From NCBI GenBank assembly GCA_037157565.1, contig JAZHRO010000073.1, positions 97,442,001-97,506,000 on the forward strand: 64,000 nucleotides of DNA, read 5' to 3'. This document shows positions 43,746 through 55,724 of this stretch, piece by piece. Under the pieces are notes generated by a model. The model made no database searches, was not told the DNA's origin, and saw only the letters and a list, made by a program, of their open reading frames with translations. The stretch comes from Thalassia testudinum. Lineage: Eukaryota; Streptophyta; Magnoliopsida; Alismatales; Hydrocharitaceae. The translations under genes were made by a program, and so were the position numbers. How positions within the stretch are numbered: position 1 is the first letter of the stretch; each line of letters opens with the position of its first letter.

Positions 43746-44981
43746 GGTGAAGTAAGGAGGGAAATCAGAAGAGAGAAAGGTGCCCTGTAGTACAATCAAT
43801 CAACCCTGTCCTTATGTGGGTAGCCTAAAGACCTACAGACTCCCAGGACCCGTCTTGAGATTATAAACGATTTGGTCTACTTTTATCCGGTCAATCCAAC
43901 CAGTTAGAAGGAGGGATTAGGGAGAAGGTTCTTCCTTTGGCTTGTACCTCCAGTTCCTAGTGTACCCCCCAACTGCAGTCGTTTGACACTACTCCCCTAG
44001 CTAGACATTAGATGGATTAGCAGAAGTAGATTAATCGAAAAAAATCTCAGTCTGAGCCTCGAAGAGAAAAGCAATCCTTGAGGCCAACGTCTACTCAGTT
44101 TTAGTTAGGCTTGGGATGATCGTGCTCTTAGAATGTGATGGGCCCTTTAGATGGGTTGTGCCCTTAATGATCAGTTAAAATGTGTGTGCTTACACAACCA
44201 GGGTTCTCAAACAAGGTTATTTGATGATGTGTCTCTTAGGATTTAACCATGTTTAGTAGCTTTTAGGGTTTAATTCTTAGGTTCGTTCAATCAAGGTTTA
44301 GTAGAACACTCGAAGTTTTCAAAGCACGGGTGATGATATGTTCCTTTAAAAATAAAAAATAATGTCAAGTGCCTGGTTCAGCCCTAAGAATCAACCCTAA
44401 TTGGCAAGCTACTTGATGGATTAGTTTTAGATTGAGTGGTGCGGCCCAAACAGCTCAATCAATTGGCTTGTTGCACCACTTAATTAAGGCACACAAGAAT
44501 GTTGAACCTGTTCAGATTTCTACTCACTTATGTGTATTGAGTTGAAGTGTACCGGGTCCACTGGTCAGATCCCAATTAAGTGGTAGAATCAAAGTGATTG
44601 TGCACCTTATGATAAGAAATTATGGGTGTTAAGTGTGTAGCTTTTTGTTAAATCCCACAAGAAAAGAATTTTTTTATTTATTTTTACATATGTGGGTGGG
44701 TGAGGTGAGTGGAGTGACAATCAAGCAACCAAAATCTACTCTAAGGTTTATGCAAAGCACCTAAGTTGATTTGAGTTTGAGTTATTATGTTATGGAATGA
44801 AAACTAAGGTAGGGGTGGTATGGGGGACACTTACAAAACACTCTACCCGCACTTTACTCCGATCTACCGCACATGGATCTCCATGCTAGCGTACCTACAA
44901 GGTAATAGATTAGAGATAAGCAAGGTTAGTGTTTTGTAAATGCAAAGAAGTGCAGAAAATATTAAAGTAAATTCCGTTGCC
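43746..44981 (-). mobile_element. B leader
   Basis: It holds the box GTGTCAAACGAC (43978-43989, minus) and the stem AGTGGTGC/GCACCACT (44435-44480). Just before the ORF the minus strand reads GATTGATTGTACTACAG, a possible 3' splice site shared with C and D. Confidence 0.7.
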
Positions 44982-44999
44982 TCCCCGGCAACGTCGCCA
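44982..44999 (-). promoter_or_regulatory. B primer-binding site (tRNA-Asp)
   Basis: The minus strand reads TGGCGACGTTGCCGGGGA, one mismatch from the A site, and begins 3 bases after the LTR end at 45003. Confidence 0.9.
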
Positions 45000-45002
45000 A
45001 AA

Positions 45003-46488
45003 TGATCGCACGGGTTTCACGAGTTTGAAATCAGGATTACAAGTAACCCATCGTCGTAGTTGCAAAACACGTGGTCAAATAAAATTTATAACCGAAACTT
45101 GAAAAGTGAGTCCCAGGTCTAACATGGGGATGCGAACGTTTGGTTTTATGAAATCCACGTTTCACTTTTATTTCTTTTTGGTCATTTTTATCTTTGCTAA
45201 TTTTTTTGGAATTTTTAACAAGCAAGAGATTAGGTCAATGAAAACTTTATCTACTTGCAAAAATATAAGGGAGAGGGAGAGAAAGAGAGAGAGAAACAAT
45301 CATCTATTTATCAAGAATCGTTTGTTACAACTACGAAAGTGGAAAATCAACACTACGAAAGCGTAGAAAGATAGAAAGAGATGAGAGAAATCCCCCTCGA
45401 TGGTTGCTTAGAGGACGACTCGCTCTGACGTCACCTGGATGAAGGTGGTGAGGAGCAGGACGAAGGACGGAGCCAGAGGACGGAGGATGGGGCAGGACGG
45501 CGTCGCGGCGAGGATCTCCTTCCCGAAGGGCAGTGAGAGGATGGCCATGGGATGCTCCACAAATGGGGGTGAGGGGAGGGAAAACTATTTCATTTTCTAC
45601 TCTAAAGGAGCATCCCAGGCTTTGGACAAGCTCTCTCTAGAGTCTTCGAGGTGGTGAAAGGAAGAAAGGAAGAGATGGTTTGGAATGGTGGTGGGTAGGT
45701 CCTTTTATAGTGGTGGAGGAAGAACAAATTCGCATCTGGGTCATTATTGACATCCATAAATGTCGCTGCAACTGTCGCTGAAGATCTGCCCTCAAAATCC
45801 AGTTACTGGCGTGCGCATACCATTAGTGATAGCTGCAAGCGTCACTAAAGGCATGCGTCGCTGAAGATCCACCCCCGCCCCACCCCACGAATGGGGGTGA
45901 CGAATGGCTGTGGCTGTACGCGGTGCACTGCACACAGCTGCGGCTATCTGCATGCGCTGCGCGCGGCTTCGACTGTGCACATGTGCTGCTACTGGCCGGC
46001 GCTAGGCAGCCTGGGTGGCGCCACGTGGAGCCATCTGGACCATGCATTCTTCTTTCTTTTGTATAGGGTGTCACGGTGGTCAGATCGAGATGATTCCTAC
46101 GCTACTGGACAACGATCGTCGCTCCGGATCCATCCATATGGTCATATTTTCCATCCGAAACCCATATGGATGTTGCATTGCCCCCTGGCCATTGTTCTTC
46201 CTCAGACTTCGTACGATGCTACGATTCTCTGATCTAAACGATTTCAGAGGCGTTAGACTCCGATCTTCTTCTTAATCAGATCCGTATGGTTCGATCATCT
46301 ATTCAAGGCCCTAAAATGAGTCTTCTTCTCTCCTGACCATAAAAAGGACCTAATTAACCTAAAATATATACAACTACTCTAAATGCAAAATGATGCATGC
46401 TATGCAATATTTATAACATGAAATGCAAATCTAAGCCTAGGAACATGCATGAATAGGCATTTTAACCTAAATAGATGTGTCTATATCA
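45003..46488 (-). repeat. B 5' LTR
   Basis: The LTR is 1486 bp and matches 25857-27386 throughout with small indels. The TATA word CTATAAAAGG is at 45701-45710 (minus). The first bases on the minus strand are TGATATAGA-CACA-TCTAT (5-bp stem). Confidence 0.9.
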
Positions 46489-46919
46489 GGTCATCTCCAC
46501 AAGGAGGAATTAGTCTATTAAACTCATGAGTGATGCCTCATTTATTCGAGAAACTCAATGGGTGCTAATTCGTGTAATTCTTTTTCAACATAAATCATCA
46601 TTCTATGCAATTGATAAAAAATGCAGGTGTTTAAATGCAAAATCACCACAACCTAATATTCTGTTAACTGGTGATCTTGGCAATGGAAATCAACGAAAAG
46701 ATTAATCTTCATTAAAAGATACCTTATTCATTGTAATCAATATCCTAATTATGAATAAATGCAATCATCTGTATTACGGATAAACTGGAGAGATATTCAT
46801 GCAAATCTAATTGAGTATAATAATAACATAAATAAATGAATAGGAGGTTGCAATGGCATTCACATGTAATTTTTAATTCAAGGAGAAATAGGGGATTGCT
46901 TTGGCTAGCTTGTGCACGC
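46489..46919 (-). repeat. F 5' LTR, piece 2
   Basis: This lies between B and C. Its left end (GGTCATCTCCACAAGG) follows piece 1 and corresponds to AAGTCGTATCCACGTGG in G near 21765. The last bases, CACGC (46915-46919), are the left duplication of C. Confidence 0.75.
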
Positions 46920-48564
46920 TGTTGAATGGGTTTGCGAATCGCTACACTTACGTGTTTGGTTTTGGAAAAACCTGTCGTTGTAGTTCGAAAGTGAAGAATT
47001 AGTGTTTAACAAATAAAAATTTATACCGAAAAGAATTTCGGGTCGAACACAGGGAGGCTACGTTGATCTATATTCCCAATTATATATTTTTTTTTTAGGA
47101 TTTTCGATAAGCAAGGCGATATAATTACAATGGAGCTATCAGACTAAAAGAAAGAGAGAGAGAGAGAGAGAAAGAGAACATGCATTCAATATTTCAATTG
47201 TTTATAAAAGTTACACTATAAAGCAGGAAAATTCTACACGAGAAAAGCTGTAAATAAGAATGGGAGAGAGAAGTTATCCTCTTCCACGATTACTTGGAGT
47301 ACGAGCCAGACGGGACGACGCCTGGATGAAGGAGAACGAAGCAGGACGAAGGAGGACGAAGCAGAAGAACGGGAATGGAGCAGCACGTCGTCGTCGTCGC
47401 GGGATCCACTTCCGAAGGGGAACGAAAATTGGACTTTATCTCGCAAGAAGCATCCTAGTTGTGGGACAAGCTTCTTTTGAGCTTTGGAGGGGTAGAGAGG
47501 AGAAAGAAGGGATGAGAATTTCGTATGGAGGGGGTCTCCTTTTATAGTTGCAAGGAGTGGGGGCAAAATGGACATTACAACTTCAAAACAATAAATAAGG
47601 GGTCTTTACTGACGAATAAATCCATCACTAAAGCCCCAACGTGGGCGTATTGGCCGGCTCGTGCGTGCCTCCTCGCCTGCTTGCGCGCTCAACGGCCACG
47701 CACGTTCGCCACTTTCCAGCCGTCCGATCGCGAGATCGGACGGCTTAAGATGCGTCCGCGCCTGCTCGTTGTGCGCCCACCAGCCCGTCTGATTGCGCGT
47801 CCGATTGCGCGTCCAATCGCGCGTTGACGCTATCGGGCGCACGCTGCCGTCCGATCTCCATCTGACGCTCCACCCGCGCCCAATCGCCGCGCCTTCCAGC
47901 CCCTCTCCACGGCTTGAACCCGCGCCCCGCGCTCGCGATAGCGCGCTCGACCACTGCGCTATGGGGTGCGGATGGTCGAGCGCACATTTTTAAATGCGAG
48001 TTCCCACAGCCATTGTATTAAGATCCAATGGCGGAGAGCGACCGAGCGCGGGGCCTTCACAAGATGAAGCGGCCGTTTGGGCAGCTGAGATGGCGCCACG
48101 TGGTGCTATCTTGGCCGTCCATCTTCTGGAAGTTGTAGATGGTGCCACGGATGTCGGATTGACTCAATTTTTTTGTTGTTGGGCTGCGATCGTCGATCCG
48201 AATTCATCCGTGCAGTCAGATTTGTCATCTGAAGTGCAGATTTTCACCATCCTAGCCCTTGATCTTCTAGGGTTCCCCGGTCACTATTTGATGCTACGGA
48301 TGCCTGATTAGGGCGATCTTGGAGTCGTTGAACTCCAATCGTCGCCCTGATCACATCCATACGGTTGGATCTTTGATCCGAGGTCCCGACAAAATGTTTG
48401 CCCTGTCCAAGCATATAAAAGGAGACAATTAACCTCCATTTTATTCAAACTACTCTAAATGCAAGATGATGCATGTAATGTAATATTTATATCATGAAAT
48501 GCAATCCTATGCTTAAGAACATGCATAAATAGACATTTTAAGTAGTGTAAATGTGTTTACATCA
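46920..48564 (-). repeat. C 3' LTR
   Basis: The LTR is 1645 bp. On the minus strand it starts TGATGTAAACACATTTAC. The TATA word CTATAAAAGG is at 47538-47547 (minus). The palindrome of the 5' LTR is present here with three changes (47604-47633). Confidence 0.92.
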
Positions 48565-48600
48565 TACCCCCATGCCTATCTTTTGCTAGTCCCTAGCAAA
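48565..48600 (-). promoter_or_regulatory. C terminal hairpin and polypurine tract
   Basis: On the minus strand, TTTTGCTAGGGACTAGCAAAA is followed by GATAGGCATGGGGGTA and the LTR start TGAT. Confidence 0.82.
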
Positions 48601-49775
48601 AACTATATGCTATTTATAAAAGAATTAGGTTAGATTATTTGGACTTGAGTTATTTTTCAATCATTAAGAAATTGTCTACTTAGGAATTGAACATTCAAAG
48701 ACACAACAGTGCCCAGGTATCAACCAAAATGTAGACCGCCTCAAGCCCTCACCTTATTAAAAGAAAATTTTCTTTTTCACTTTTTCGCTTATTTAATTAA
48801 ATTTTTTTTTTTCAAATTTTCGGGTTTAAGAGTGGCTTTCTACGGCCATTCAACTCACCCAAAATTTCATGAGAACCCTATGCTTTAAGCATCTTATTGT
48901 GATTGCGATGGACTCGTTGACCGGCAATTAGAACAGACTTCGGATTTCTACGCCTCTAGGTGACCTAACCAGAATTCTACCTAAAAGTGTATCTTTGCAA
49001 CCGGTAGCTTTCTCCCTACTTTTATTTTTTTTTACGGGGTCAACACAAGGGTGAATCCAGTGTATATCTCCCCGGTTTATTCTACTTCTCCGCTTCTTCC
49101 TGAGTGTTTTGGGAATTTTTAGTGCATTTTCTGAGCTGGGTTCCGGACAACCGGTCGATGAGCTGTTACCACCGACAACTTGCCAGCCATACTCGTGCGG
49201 TGAAGTGTGGCTTATTTCTTTTTGTTCTTTTCTCCTTTATTTTTTTTTTTTAAGTAGGTGGCTTCCTTAGTCTAAAATTTACCTAAAGGCAGCAAACTAA
49301 GAAAGGTCCAGTGGCTGGGCTCTGGACAAACTACCTATGGGCTGTTACCCACGATAACTTGCCAGCCATATCACCCTAGAAGGTTCATTAGCTACCCAAT
49401 TTCCATTAGAATCTCTGAACAACGAGTCAGTGCAAAGAAAGTGTGTAGATGCTTAAAACTCAAAATTCCCTCAAATCAGAGGGCGGGTTGATAAGTCGTG
49501 TACTTATCACCCAAACTTATTTATTCCAATTGTAATAGAATTAAGATGGAGAGGACTCAAAAATAAATCCACATTTTAGTGGATACACAGGCTAATTAAG
49601 TCTAAAGACTTGAGGGGTCTTTGTGTTCAGATCTTAATGTAGTTTTTCCTAAGATTGAAAATTTTCTTAAACCCAAATTCTCCTTCCTAATTTTGATTTT
49701 TTTAACTCAAAATAAAACAAATCTACGGAGTTGATGAATGAATTCAGAGATAAATATCCACCCCCCCATGCCTAT
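48601..49775 (-). mobile_element. C 3' non-coding block
   Basis: It is homologous to the B and H blocks. The internal polypurine module is at 49758-49791, where GAGGACATTGC precedes ATTAGATAGGCATGGGGG on the minus strand. Confidence 0.7.
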
Positions 49776-51583
49776 CTAATGCAATGTCCTCATTGTATTA
49801 AAAAGACATAAAACAGAGTGGAAAAGCGAAGAAAGCACCTGAATTGCGTGAATGTCAGGTCCGCTCCGAGATGAAAAATTAAAAAGAACTGTATATGTGC
49901 TGAGTTTAGTGCCTTCAGCTAGGCACACTATACAAAGAAAAGAAATGAAGAATTCACAAGTGCAGGTCAGAATTAGAAAAAATAGAAGAATTCTCTGACC
50001 TGTCAGCAGAGGTCCACAGATGTGGACCAGATTGTGGTGCAGACCCACACCCCATAATCGAGAATATCTTAGGTTCTGGATAAAAATTAACCAAAACCTA
50101 AAATCAGAATGTAAGCGGGATCGGGCCAGCGATTTCTGAGGATGCAACCCAAGACCAAAAAGTCGGGTTACAGAGAATTGAAGCTCAAAAGGATAATCGT
50201 TGAATGTGTGCTTGGGTTTGACATCCTCGAAACAAATGTCGTAAGGGTTCTGATTTAATGGTTTCAGCTTAAAAGGAACCCTTCGACTCAATTTTCTATT
50301 TCCTCCAAAATTGACTTCCCAAATCAGAACTTCCCAGCTCCTATTCTCCTCATTCAGCTTATCAAATTCCAGGACCTCTTGTATATTCATCACCCCGTCT
50401 GAAATCTCCAAGTCTAAATGATGTGGCAGAATCAAAATTTACTTGGGTCTAATTATCTCAGAATTAGAATCATCAATAAGCTCAACAGGGTGTAACTGAT
50501 AATCAAGGCATTGAATTAATTCCTCCAGAAAATGCGATTCTAGACCCGTAATGTGTGCCCCAATAAGATCGGTGTCCTCAGTTGTTGGGCTATCAAATGA
50601 TCTATCGGATTTCTCAGGCCCAATCGTCTCACAGAAATCATGCTCAGAAAACTCGCGTGAGACTTCACAACTTGAATCTTCACCATCAGGATCCGTATTA
50701 ATGTATGCCCCAAAATCAGTTGTCACTTTATGTTCCCCAGAGACATACGTTTCCTCGTATCCCGACTCAAGGATCTCAGGTGAAGAAATCAGATCATCCT
50801 TCATTGGTTGTTTTAATTCAATCTGGTCAGCCTCGTAACACGTGTCCCCCCAACAGGTGCCTGAGCGGGTTCTGTCATTGGCTTTCCTGAAGAGGGTTCA
50901 TCCTGGGAATTATTCCAAGATTGAATCAAAGCAACCACGAATCTCATCCTTAATTTCGCTAATTTCCCAAGTAGAAACTCACCCGGGTTCTTATCCTTAA
51001 CATCCTAGAGCCAATCCAACAATGACTTGTTTAAATCATCAATCATTTCAATCAGGGGCTCCAATCTCTCAATGCAAGGTATTGGCTGAACTTCTAAAGA
51101 TTGAATGATATTCCTCAAGTTAGCCAGAAACTTATCTTGAACCTGATTAACCTGAACCAAATGAGTTGGTTCAGGGTTGGGCGGGTTTGACATCAATGCA
51201 GAGGAATTAACGAATTGAGATTCGTTATACCCTTCCAGATAATAGGTCATTTCAGATTGTTGAAAAGATGGTGATGACCTAAAGGCAGTGAAATCAGAGG
51301 ATGGGTAAGGATCAGTGTATCCTTCTTGATTGTAGATCGTATTAGGTTGTGCATGAAAGGAAGACGATCTATAATCGATGTAGCTCTGAGAAGGATAGAA
51401 ATCAGAATCAAAGTGTTCAGGGTTAGACCCTAAACACGGGGGTCCGGAATTGTATCCCTAATCCGAATTATCCCAACTAACTGATGGTTGATTACAATAC
51501 GAGTTGGGATAATCGTCATGTTAAGGATAATTCACAACAGGAGGGAAAGAGCGAGAATGTGTGAAATATGTGGAAGGATTCAT
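49776..51583 (-). pseudogene. C ORF: Tyr-rich then acidic protein with hydrophobic tail (broken)
   Basis: The likely start is ATG at 51583 (minus; MNPSTYF). The order matches B: a degenerate Tyr-rich part, VNQVQDKFLANLRNIIQSLEV, an LRMRFVVALIQSWNNSQDEP-like segment (near 50930), an acidic part (GEDSSCEVSREFSEHDFCE) and LNQNPYDICFEDV. The last open stretch (50435-49776) is 219 codons and runs on past DPYD into GVGLHHNLVHICGPLL and then a hydrophobic run (ILLFFLILTCTCEFF), which resembles a membrane segment. The same place in B and D contains stops, so the extension may be chance. There is at least one frameshift between 51005 and 50804, and stops above 51250. The protein is of unknown family. 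Confidence 0.62.
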
Positions 51584-52796
51584 GAGACTCGGGAGTAAGA
51601 AAGGTGCCCTGCAATACAAACGATCAAACCTGTCCTTAAATGGGTTATCCTACAGACCTACAGACTCTCAAAACCCGTCTTGAGATAAAGGAACGATTTG
51701 ATCTACTTCTATCTGTTCAATCCAACCAGTTAGAAGGAGGGACTGGGGAGAAGGTTCTTCCTTCGGCTTGTGCCTCCGGTTCCTAGTGTACACCCCAGCC
51801 GCGATCGTTTGACTCTGCTCCCCTAGCTAGACATCAGATTGAATAGTAGAAACAGACTAATCGAAAATAATCTCGTTCTGGGTTCTGAAGAGCGAGTCCA
51901 ATCCTTAAGGCCAACGTCTACTCTGTTTTATTTAGGGCTAGGTTTGAATGTGCTTTGGAATGTGATGGGCCCTTTAAATGGGTTGTGCCCTTAATGATTG
52001 ATTGATTTGTGTGTGTGTGCACAACTAGTGGTTTTCAAGCAAGATTATTTTTGATGTGGTGAATTTTAAGGTTCAAATCTTTCTTAGTAGCTTTTAGGAT
52101 TCAACTTTAGGTATTTTCAAATAGGTTTCATTGGCACACCAGGTTTTGCAAGCACAGGTGAAGATGTTTTCCTTTAAAGTTTAAAAAAAATGTGGAGTGC
52201 CTGGTAAATCCCTAAGAGTTGAACCTAATTGGCAGCTACTTGATGAGTTTATTTTATTTGAAGTGGTGCGGCCCAATCAACTCAAATAATTGGCCTGAAA
52301 TGCACCACTAAGTTAGGCACTCAAAAATAGTTAACCTAGAATAATTTCTACTCTGTTATATGTTGCTTTGTGTGTACCTATTCCACGGATCAGAACCCGG
52401 ATGAGTAGAAAACAAATCAAGTTGATCAAGTGCCTTGAATGTGGGTGTGTGTTGTGTGTTTGTTGAAAATTACCCCACAAGATTATCTTTTTGTTATTTT
52501 TTTACATAAATGGAGGTGGAATGAATGTGAGTGAGAATCCAAATAACAAAACTATTCTTAGGATTTATGCAAACACCTAGGTTAATTGGGATTTGGATTT
52601 AATGTGGCGAATGAAATCTATGGAGGGGGAAAGAATGGGGGAGCACTTACAGTTGTCTTCAACTGCACTTTACTCCAGTCTACCGCTTGTTGATTCCTTG
52701 ATGGAGGTCTCTTCAAAACAATAGACACAAGAGAAAGCTAGTTAGAAAAACAAATAAAGTGCAAGAAATGCGAAGAAAAGATTGGAAATCGTTGCC
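51584..52796 (-). mobile_element. C leader
   Basis: It holds the AGTGTCAAACGATC-like box (51803-51816) and the stem AGTGGTGC/GCACCACT (52262-52309). The minus strand reads GTTTGTATTGCAGGGC upstream of the ORF, a splice-acceptor-like sequence shared with D. Confidence 0.7.
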
Positions 52797-52814
52797 TCCC
52801 CGGCAACAGCGCCA
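52797..52814 (-). promoter_or_regulatory. C primer-binding site (tRNA-Asp)
   Basis: The minus strand reads TGGCGCTGTTGCCGGGGA, one C-to-T difference from A, and begins 3 bases after the LTR end. Confidence 0.92.
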
Positions 52815-52817
52815 AAA

Positions 52818-54478
52818 TATTGAACGGGTTTGCGAATCGCTACGCTTACGTGTTTGGTTTTGGGAAAACCTGTCGTTGTAGTTCGAAAGTGAAGAATTTG
52901 TGTTCAACAAATAAAAATTTATACCGAAAAGAATTCTGGGTCGAACACAGGGAGGCTACGTTGATCTATATTCGCAATTATATTTTTTTTTTTAGGATTT
53001 TCGATAAGCAAGGCGATATAATTACAATGGAGCTATCAGACTAAAAGAGAGAGAGAGAGAGATAAAGAGAACATGCATTCAATATTTCAATTGTTCATAA
53101 AAGTTACACTAGAATGCGGAAAATCAATTACACTATAAAGCAGGAAAATTCTACACTAGAAAAGCTATAAATAAGAATGGGAGAGAGAAGTTATCCTCCT
53201 CGACGATTGCTTGGAGGATGAGCCAGACGGGACGACACCTAGATGAAGGAGAACGAAGTAGGATGAAGGAGGACAAAGCAGAAGAACGGGAATGGAGCAG
53301 CACGTCGTCGTTCTCGCGGGATCCACTTCCGAAGGGGAACGAAAATTGGACTTTATCTCGCAAGAAGCATCCCGGGTGTGGGACAAGCTTCTTTTGAGCT
53401 TTGGAGGGGTAGAGGAGAAAGAAGGGATGAGAATTTCGTATGGAGGGGGTCTCCTTTTATAGTTGCAAGGAGTGGGGGCAAAATGGACATTATAACTTCA
53501 AAACAATAAATAAGGGGTCTTTAGTGACGGATAAATCCGTCACTAAAGCCCCAACGTGGGCATAGTTGTTGGCTCGCGCGTTCCTCCTCTCCTGCTCGCG
53601 AGCTCAACGGCCATGCATGTTCGCCGGTTTTCAGCCGTCCGATCACAAGATCGGACGGCTTAAGATGCGTCCACGCCCGCTCGTTGCGCGCCCGCCCGCG
53701 CGTCTAATTGCGCATCCGATTGCGCGTCCAATCTCGCGTTGACGCTATCGGGGCACGCGGCCGTCCGATCTCCATCTGACGCTCCACCCGCGCCCAATCG
53801 CCGTGCCTTCCAGCCCCTCTCCACGACTCGAACCCGCACCCCGCGCTCGCGATAGCGCGCTCGACCACTGCGCTATGGGGGGCGGATGGTCGAGCGCACG
53901 TTTTTAAATGCGAGCGCCCACAGCCGTTGGATTAAGATCCAACGGCGGAGAGCGATCGGGCGCGGGGCCTTCACAAGATGAAGCGACTGTTTGGGTGGCT
54001 AAGATGGCACCACGTGGCGCTATCTTGGCCGTCCATCTTCTGGAAGTTGTAGATGGTGCCACGGATGTCGGATTGACTCAATTTTTGTGTCGTTGGGCTG
54101 CGATCGTCGATCTGAATTCATCCATGCAGTCGGATTTGTCATCTGAAGTGCGGATTTTGACCATCCTGGCCCTTGATCTTCTAGGGTTCCCTGGTCACTA
54201 TCTGATGCTACGGATGCCTGATTAGGGCAATCTTGGAGTCGTTGAACTCCAATCGTCGCCTTGATCACATCCATACGGTTGGATCTTTGATCCGAGGTCT
54301 CGACAAAATGTTTGCCCTATCCAAGCATATAAAAGGAGACAATTAACCTCTATTTTATTCAAACTACTCTAAATGCAAGATGATGCATGTAATGCAATAT
54401 TTATATCATGAAATGCAATCCTATGCTTAAGAACATGCATAAATAGACATTTTAAGTAGTGTAAATGTGTTTACATCA
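52818..54478 (-). repeat. C 5' LTR
   Basis: The LTR is 1661 bp. Its inner end is TATTGAACGGG where the 3' LTR has TGTTGAATGGG. The TATA word is at 53453-53462 (minus). A 30-bp palindrome lies at 53519-53548, about 57 bases upstream of the TATA word. The hairpin GGTTTT-GGG-AAAACC with the TGTCGTTGTA box is at 52856-52880. Confidence 0.92.
53519..53548 (-). promoter_or_regulatory. 30-bp palindrome upstream of the C TATA box
   Basis: The arms CTTTAGTGACGGAT and ATCCGTCACTAAAG are perfect and separated by two bases. Related TGACG and GTCACTAAA words occur in the same LTR position in B, D and H. It is a likely protein-binding or promoter element of U3. Confidence 0.7.
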
Positions 54479-55724
54479 CACGCACAGGGACGACTCACTG
54501 GCCGCGAGTCTGGGCAGAGGAGATGTGCTGGAGGAGAGTCTCGCAACGGTGGTAGCAACAGGACCGATGGTCAACAGAGGTGGCCGGCTGGTGGAGAATA
54601 ACTCATTGGCGGTGGTGGCTTCCCACAGCGTACATGGAATGCGGGAGAGTCGACTATGGATGTAGGTGAGCTTGAGGTATTGAGGTGAGGTCAACGGTGT
54701 CGATGGCACGGAGTGCGGTGGTCGGATGAGACGGCATGGAAATGAATAGCCAATGTTGGGATCTTCTTGGAGAAGAAAAGCAGTGCACGGAGTGGGGGGA
54801 AAGGTCGGCTGCTATGCCTGTGGGCGCGAGCGTGCACGCGCACATAAGGAGGAAGCGCTGTGGCTGCACGCGAGTTGGCCGCCCACACAGTGGCATGGTC
54901 GCGTGGGGGCATGACCGCACGATGGCTGCTTGCATGGTGAGGAGGTAGGCTACATGCAGGAGTGGTGCTTGGGGGCATTGGTGGAGGAGGCTGGATGCAC
55001 TGGTGGCGCGCCGTGGATTCATGGAGGTGGATGCCCAAGGGTGCATTTTTGGCTGTGGGTAGTCGCATCTGAAGTTGGCGGCCAGGAAGTGCTATGGCCA
55101 GCGGTGGGTGTGATGGGGATGTTGGGCTCTTTGAGGACCAAAATAGAGAGGATGAAGAAGAGAAAGATGATGTGGAAGAGGAACAATAGGTGGTGCAGCG
55201 TGGAAGGGTTGTGCATGGTGTGCTGGGTTGCTACGTTGAGGTAGTGCGCTGTTACTGCACTGCTGATCGATGAGGAGTTTGAGATGGCATCACGGTGCGA
55301 GCTTTATGTTCCACAGTGAAAGCTTCGTTCAAGGTGGGTGGGCGAGGGCCGTCAAGGGAGAATATCCTTTTATCCTTCTCAATTCTGTTACTTTAATTTG
55401 TTTTCTCCATGAAATCTCCACTGACAACTCGTGGATTTTTTTAGGTGATTGGGAGGTGATCGAGGTGATGGTTTGGCTTCTTTGTAGGAGGTGCGGTTGC
55501 AAAGCTCGTGCACTCTATAGGAAAGAAGAGATGAAAGGAAAATTAGGTTATTTGTAAAAATTATCCTAAATATTGCATATAATACATGCATGTCACTATA
55601 ATATGTATGCAAGCTTTTTTATAAACTAAAATATTTACATAGAAAAGCATACTATGCATGTGTAAACATTAATATAATACTAGGCTTTTATCAATTTAAT
55701 CAATGCACAAATGTGGTCTCATCA
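54479..55724 (-). repeat. F 5' LTR, piece 3 (outer end)
   Basis: It begins with the right duplication of C (CACGC). It ends CACAAATGTGGTCTCATCA, like the outer end of G (CACAAATATGGGCTAATCA). On the minus strand the LTR therefore starts TGATGAGACCACATTTGTG. The three pieces add up to about 1.8 kb, the size of G. The GC-rich centre (54500-55230) yields spurious frames on both strands. Confidence 0.8.

Larger units (their letters stand above)
25857..46488 (-). mobile_element. B: non-autonomous Athila-like LTR retrotransposon, host of A
   Basis: The LTRs are at 25857-27386 and 45003-46488. The flanks GGTCG (25852) and GGTCA (46489) are a 5-bp duplication with one change. Without A the element is about 7.4 kb. 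It has a tRNA-Asp primer site, conserved leader, a broken Tyr/Pro-rich and acidic ORF and the 3' block, but no protease, polymerase or integrase. A inserted into its 3' non-coding block. Confidence 0.9.
46920..54478 (-). mobile_element. C: non-autonomous Athila-like LTR retrotransposon
   Basis: This is a 7.56-kb element with LTRs 46920-48564 and 52818-54478, flanked by a perfect CACGC duplication (46915-46919 and 54479-54483). It has the primer site, leader stem, 3' block and polypurine modules of the group, plus the same type of ORF as B and D. It has no polymerase. It is inserted in the F 5' LTR. Confidence 0.92.

Noticed and set aside
46915..46927. First choice of C LTR end at TGAACGGG (46923/52821)
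   Set aside because: It leaves no target duplication. Moving three bases out (46920/52818) gives a perfect CACGC repeat and the TTTTGG spacing to the primer site seen in B and D.
47234..48311. ORFs in the C LTRs (also 53151-54274)
   Set aside because: They overlap U3 promoter elements, are on both strands, and are not conserved in frame between the two LTR copies.
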